A stretch of 12,074 nt of DNA from an uncultured Campylobacteraceae bacterium (GTDB lineage Bacteria; Campylobacterota; Campylobacteria; Campylobacterales; Arcobacteraceae), in contig CAJXPH010000067.1 of assembly GCA_913057765.1 (NCBI GenBank), positions 1-12,074 of the forward strand. Reading direction: 5' to 3'. A program made the position numbers and the translations under genes. Shown piece after piece: positions 8,905 through 12,074 of the stretch. A model generated the notes under the pieces. It was not told where the DNA came from and searched no databases. It saw only the letters and a program-made list of their open reading frames with translations. Each line of letters opens with the position of its first letter. Within the stretch, counting starts at the first letter, position 1.

Positions 8905-10482
8905 TTAAAAATTATATACGTACGATAACTTTCCTATATGCTCGTTGTAACTACTATCACTGTCATTTTCTGTATCATAATCAAGTTTTTCAAGTAATAA
9001 TCTAATAGTTTGCTTACCTTTGTCATCTAATCGATATGTTGTTCTAAATTGATAAGTAGAATTCACAGAATCATTAGATTCATCTCTATATGTATTTCTT
9101 GAAATGTAAGATAAGTCCATAGATAGTTTTTTGTTATATTGATATCCTGCATCTAGTTTTAAACCATATTTATCTTGATTGTTTCCATTTTGACTAACAT
9201 TTTGGGCATCAACAGTTGCCGTAAAACGATAAGAGCTTTCATCTTCTAATTTTTTCTTATAACCAAAAATTGCTCTAATATTATTTATGGTTTGAGAAGA
9301 ATCTGAGTTATTAGAATCTGTTAAATTTGAATAGTCATATCCTAATCCATATCTATAACCATCAGAAGTTCTGTAATTTCCATTGATACCTGCTGTATAT
9401 TGATTTGTTTTAGAACCTCGTCCTTGAACATCTTTATTTGTAAATTTAAAATCAATATTTGCTCTTTTAATTGACTCTGGTTTATATAAAAAATTCAAAG
9501 ACTCATAGTATGTATGCTGAGTATCACCTAACACACCATCAAGATTATCTCTACTTGATTTTAAGTTTAATTTAGTTGTTAATTGTTTATTTATTTTCCA
9601 AGAAGTAGAATTTTCAAACTTTTCATTATCTGCATTTGCTGAACCTGCTGCTGATATAAAATCAGGAGATATTCTTTGATACATGAAATTACTTTTTACA
9701 GAAGAAAGAATAGGTCTTGTTAATAGTCTTAATCTAATAGCATCTTCTGTTGTAGATTTTTTATTCCCTCTTAAATCATCAGTACTATATGAAATTGCAG
9801 CCCGGCCTTTTAATGTAATATATTTATTAAATCTCCATTTAGTATTAATACCAAGTGTTGTTCCTTTTTTTCCAACTGCACTAGAGTTATAACCACTGTC
9901 TAAGTCATCTTTTAAAGTTGCTAAACTAAGTGTGATTTCTTTTGCTCTTTCATATGTATATTTAGTTTCAAAAGCAGCAAGATATGTATCAAGGCCTTCT
10001 TCTTCTACAGTTTGATAGGTTTCTCTCCATTGGGCTTTTCTTACCCCTGTAATAAATTTATAATCCCATTTTCTTTCTTTTTTATCACTTTTATATTCTA
10101 CTTTTAGTCCTTTTACAGAACCTCCATAAACATATGGATTCATAGATGCGGCAACATCACCTATTTCATGTGTCCAAACCTTATCAGTGTAGTATCCTTT
10201 AAAAGATAAAAGATGTGTATCATTTTTTTGAATACGTTCATCATTTGTTGCACGTATACGAGCTTCAATCCCTGCATTCCCCTTATGCAATGGTCCATGA
10301 TACTTTATATCAAGCTCATGAGATTGTGTGAACCCTTCTTTTTCACTCTCTGCATTCTCAACATCAACATTTTGTAGATATCCACTCAATCTACCTTCAA
10401 CCTTCCATTCTTCTTCTTGTTTAAAACTTGATGACCAAACTGAACTTACTAACCCAACTAAAATTAAATTTACATATTTCAT
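8905..10482 (-). CDS. Outer-membrane beta-barrel protein (525 aa)
   Basis: The ORF is open from 10551, but the likely start is the ATG at 10482. It gives MKYVNLILVGLVSSVWSSS, a proper Sec signal peptide, and lies 10 nt after the upstream stop; the longer form would overlap that gene and bury the signal. The mature protein is almost entirely alternating amphipathic strands with polar Asn/Asp/Ser loops, and ends GKLSYVYNF. A terminal Phe is the usual BAM recognition feature of outer-membrane barrels. At residues 108-130 it carries GDVAASMNPYVYGG followed by VKGLKVEY, a GD...KG...Y pattern. No TonB plug, POTRA or OmpA-like domain is seen. From the amount of beta sequence I guess a large barrel of about 20 or more strands. 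It sits between a secreted small protein and the giant protein, so an export, anchoring or receptor role for the giant protein is a reasonable inference. Its own Shine-Dalgarno is weak, so coupling to the upstream gene is likely. Confidence 0.85.
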   Translation of the reverse strand: MKYVNLILVGLVSSVWSSSFKQEEEWKVEGRLSGYLQNVDVENAESEKEGFTQSHELDIKYHGPLHKGNAGIEARIRATNDERIQKNDTHLLSFKGYYTDKVWTHEIGDVAASMNPYVYGGSVKGLKVEYKSDKKERKWDYKFITGVRKAQWRETYQTVEEEGLDTYLAAFETKYTYERAKEITLSLATLKDDLDSGYNSSAVGKKGTTLGINTKWRFNKYITLKGRAAISYSTDDLRGNKKSTTEDAIRLRLLTRPILSSVKSNFMYQRISPDFISAAGSANADNEKFENSTSWKINKQLTTKLNLKSSRDNLDGVLGDTQHTYYESLNFLYKPESIKRANIDFKFTNKDVQGRGSKTNQYTAGINGNYRTSDGYRYGLGYDYSNLTDSNNSDSSQTINNIRAIFGYKKKLEDESSYRFTATVDAQNVSQNGNNQDKYGLKLDAGYQYNKKLSMDLSYISRNTYRDESNDSVNSTYQFRTTYRLDDKGKQTIRLLLEKLDYDTENDSDSSYNEHIGKLSYVYNF

Positions 10483-10492
10483 TCTATATTTC

Positions 10493-11317
10493 TTACAAAC
10501 CAGAGAACGTTGAAGTATTATTATCTTCATCATCTTCTTCAATATAATCATCAGGATCTACAATTACAGTATTACCATTGTAACAATCGCCAGTTTTATT
10601 TTCTACAAAGCTTTCTCCTGGACTTAGATTTCCGACATGCTCAAAGGAAGAGAAAAAAGCACTTCCTCCATAATAGATACTTCCACTAGTCGTTGCCGTA
10701 TCTCCATTATTGGTAACTGTAATAGTAATTGGCATTGCACCACCAAATCCTGATGGACAAACAGAAACAACAGTTAGATCAGGTAATCCTCCATCACTTA
10801 TAGCAGTAGAAATAGGATCAGGTTCTTGTCCTGCAATTCTAGGAACTTCTTCTTTCCAATCAGCTAAGGAATTCCCCCAAAGGTGATTCCCTGCTAATTC
10901 AATTAATTTGTAATCACCATTTATCTCATCAAATAAAAATCTTGAATATCCCGTTTGAGTAAGTTGAGTTCGTCCATCATTTGTTTCATAACGTTTTTCC
11001 CATTTAACATATAGAAATCTTTTTACTCCATCAGATGTTATTTTATCAATCCAACTATCAACAGTTATAATTTCATATTTTCTAAAGTCTTCATCTATTG
11101 CTTCAGAAAAAGTCATATAGTCTTGGATAAAACGCTCTTCTGATATTAATTCAAAAAAAGCATGAGAGTCTTCTTCTTCATAATTTTGCATTAGTTCACT
11201 AAATACAATCGTTACCTTGTCATCTCTTGATTGGTCAAGGACGATAATATCCTTATCATAGTCACTACTGGCATGTAAACTAACTAGTAAAGCAACAAGC
11301 ATTAAAATCTTTTTCAT
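10493..11317 (-). CDS. Secreted NTF2-like plus CARDB domain protein (274 aa)
   Basis: The start at 11317 is preferred over the in-frame ATG at 11332, because GAGGGA lies 5 nt upstream of it while the earlier ATG has only AT-rich sequence. The protein then begins MKKILMLVALLVSLHASS, a Sec signal peptide. Residues about 30-150 look like an NTF2/SnoaL-type cone fold: helical FSELMQNYEEEDSHAFFELIS, then strands around FLYVKWEKRY, GYSRFLFDE and DYKLIELAGNHLWG. Residues about 179-270 match CARDB-type adhesion modules: PDLTVVSV, ITITVTNNGDTATT, VGNLSPGES, and the closing VDPDDYIEEDDEDNN. C187 and C245 could form a disulfide. It is the first gene of the operon and its stop is 10 nt before the barrel start. 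No enzymatic residues can be asserted. A periplasmic or surface binding partner of the barrel or giant protein is inferred. Confidence 0.85.
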   Translation of the reverse strand: MKKILMLVALLVSLHASSDYDKDIIVLDQSRDDKVTIVFSELMQNYEEEDSHAFFELISEERFIQDYMTFSEAIDEDFRKYEIITVDSWIDKITSDGVKRFLYVKWEKRYETNDGRTQLTQTGYSRFLFDEINGDYKLIELAGNHLWGNSLADWKEEVPRIAGQEPDPISTAISDGGLPDLTVVSVCPSGFGGAMPITITVTNNGDTATTSGSIYYGGSAFFSSFEHVGNLSPGESFVENKTGDCYNGNTVIVDPDDYIEEDDEDNNTSTFSGL

Positions 11318-11322
11318 TTCTT

Positions 11323-11328
11323 TCCCTC
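11323..11328 (-). promoter_or_regulatory. Ribosome binding site deciding the NTF2-CARDB start
   Basis: The minus strand reads GCGAGGGAAAGAAATG. GAGGGA lies 5 nt before the ATG at 11317. It overlaps the codons that would follow the alternative ATG at 11332, which argues that the longer start is not used. Confidence 0.6.
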
Positions 11329-11345
11329 GCATAATAATATATTAA

Positions 11346-11351
11346 ATTATA
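11346..11351 (-). promoter_or_regulatory. Predicted -10 element of the four-gene operon
   Basis: The minus strand has an exact TATAAT in an otherwise AT-rich stretch. Transcription would start near 11339 and give a short leader of about 22 nt before the ATG at 11317. No TTGACA-like -35 lies 16-18 bp upstream. That position falls within the tandem TTTTGCAACA repeats, as expected for an activator-dependent promoter. The pattern also fits Campylobacterota sigma-70 promoters, which often lack a -35. Confidence 0.6.
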
Positions 11352-11360
11352 CGAAGAAGG

Positions 11361-11381
11361 TGTTGCAAAAATGTTGCAAAA
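11361..11381 (-). repeat. Tandem 11-bp-phased direct repeat, candidate response-regulator operator
   Basis: The minus strand reads TTTTGCAACA, one T, TTTTGCAACA: two identical 10-mers at 11-bp phase, one helical turn apart. The downstream copy ends 9 bp before TATAAT. The geometry is that of a pho-box-like site for OmpR/PhoB-family regulators, which bind head-to-tail on 10-11-bp direct repeats in place of the -35. The gene just upstream encodes a protein with this type of DNA-binding domain. The binding itself is inferred. Confidence 0.6.
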
Positions 11382-11427
11382 GATAATAAAGTGATTGATT
11401 AGTTATTTAGAAAGGATATTTAAGTGA

Positions 11428-12027
11428 TTATATATTAATTCGGTATCCAATAGAAGGAATTGTTTCAATAAATTTATATTTCATTTTAGAACGTAATCTA
11501 CTAACTAATGCCCTACGAGTGCCTTCATTAGGAGATTTGTCTGGCCAGATTTCATTTTCCATCTCATAAATTGAAACTATTGAATTTTTAGATTTAGTTA
11601 AAAGATTTATTAGCTGGACTTCTCTTTTAGTAAGATGAATATACTCCGAGCAAAACATTAATTGTGAGTTTTGAGTATCATAGCTAAACTCATTATCAAA
11701 AATCAAATCTCCTTTTTTAAGTATTAAATCTTTTTTGTTTTTTTCATAATTAAAAGAAGCAATTTTTAATGAAGCAAATAATTCTTTTTTATTAAATGGT
11801 TTAGTTAAATAGCCACTTGGATTTGTTTTAATAGCTCTTTCAACCATCTCTTCATCACAAAAGGCTGTTAAATAAACAATGGAAGTACTTAATTCATTTA
11901 ATATTTTAGCAGCAGCATCTATTCCATCAACATCTCCTTTTATTTTTATATCCATTAAAATAATATGGGGTTTGTAGTCCATAGCCAATTCATATGCACT
12001 TTTTGCATTGTTAGCAATACCTATAAT
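11428..12027 (-). CDS. OmpR/PhoB-type response regulator, N-terminus cut by contig edge
   Basis: About 199 genomic residues are present. Any predicted N-terminus MYKRQ comes from the GTG at 12042 and is Nextera adapter; genomic codons begin at IIGIANNAKSAYELA. Roughly 30 residues are missing, including the first beta strand and the acidic pair of the receiver. The rest of the receiver is intact: phospho-acceptor Asp in IILMDIKIKG, conserved Thr in VYLTAF and Lys in LTKPF. The output domain covers the last 95 or so residues and has winged-helix hallmarks: LTKREVQLINLL, IYEMENEIWP, TRRALVSRLRSKM and the closing ETIPSIGYRINI. It is a phosphorylation-controlled transcription factor, and its sensor kinase is probably beyond the right edge. 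The gene reads toward the secreted-protein operon and ends 110 bp before it, so it is a candidate regulator of that operon. No hairpin terminator is evident after its stop. Confidence 0.92.
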   Translation of the reverse strand: MIGIANNAKSAYELAMDYKPHIILMDIKIKGDVDGIDAAAKILNELSTSIVYLTAFCDEEMVERAIKTNPSGYLTKPFNKKELFASLKIASFNYEKNKKDLILKKGDLIFDNEFSYDTQNSQLMFCSEYIHLTKREVQLINLLTKSKNSIVSIYEMENEIWPDKSPNEGTRRALVSRLRSKMKYKFIETIPSIGYRINI

Positions 12028-12074
12028 CTGTCTCTTATACACATCTGACGCTGCCGACGAAGAGGATAGTGTAG
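12028..12074. other. Untrimmed Illumina Nextera P5-side adapter (not genomic)
   Basis: This is synthetic sequence. Bases 12028-12046 are the reverse mosaic end CTGTCTCTTATACACATCT, and 12047-12060 are GACGCTGCCGACGA. Bases 12061-12068 (AGAGGATA) are in the i5 index slot, the reverse complement of TATCCTCT, which I recall as index S503. Bases 12069-12074 (GTGTAG) begin the P5 primer complement. It pairs with the P7-side adapter at the other end. Confidence 0.98.

Noticed and set aside
9683..9892. 69-aa plus-strand open frame with a hydrophobic stretch
   Set aside because: Antisense to the barrel gene. The hydrophobicity follows from reverse-reading Lys/Asn-rich codons.
8905..10482. Barrel as a TonB-dependent receptor or a TpsB/BamA-type transporter
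   Set aside because: There is no TonB box or plug domain and no POTRA region; strands begin almost directly after the signal peptide.
10328..10513. 61-aa plus-strand open frame
   Set aside because: Antisense across the barrel start and the upstream gene's end, with no start signals.
11382..11427. Possible terminator after the response regulator gene
   Set aside because: The stretch is AT-rich with a few short repeats (ATCACTT twice) but has no convincing GC hairpin plus T-run on the minus strand.

Overview
This is an AT-rich piece of a Gram-negative bacterial genome in which every gene lies on the minus strand. The evidence for Gram-negative is Sec signal peptides, an outer-membrane beta-barrel ending in phenylalanine, and an OmpR-type response regulator. 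Base composition, Lys/Asn/Ile-rich proteins, a promoter with a good -10 but no clear -35, and the style of the response regulator suggest Campylobacterota, perhaps an Arcobacter-like genus. That placement is an inference at moderate confidence; no marker gene is present.

The window is not clean genomic DNA. Bases 1-50 and 12028-12074 are untrimmed Illumina Nextera adapters, each containing a mosaic end and a sample index. Genomic sequence runs only from about 51 to 12027, so both edge genes are cut. Automated translation would add false residues to them (MYKRQ at the start of one, VSYTHLRAHET at the end of the other).

In the direction of transcription (right to left) the layout is as follows. 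First comes the 3' part of a response regulator gene (truncated receiver plus winged helix). A 110-bp intergenic region follows, with a tandem 11-bp direct repeat 9 bp upstream of a perfect TATAAT. Then comes a tight four-gene run: a secreted NTF2-like plus CARDB protein (274 aa); a 525-aa outer-membrane beta-barrel; a giant 2677-aa secreted protein with at least nine internal repeats; and a secreted FN3-like protein cut by the contig edge. Gaps within the run are 10, 31 and 2 nt, so it is probably one transcript.

All four operon proteins have export signals, and none carries a recognisable enzyme motif. The best reading is an envelope or cell-surface system: a giant beta-repeat protein, a barrel to anchor or export it, and two small beta-sandwich partners, possibly switched on by the adjacent response regulator through the direct repeats. 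I do not recognise it as a described system. Its function is unknown from sequence alone.
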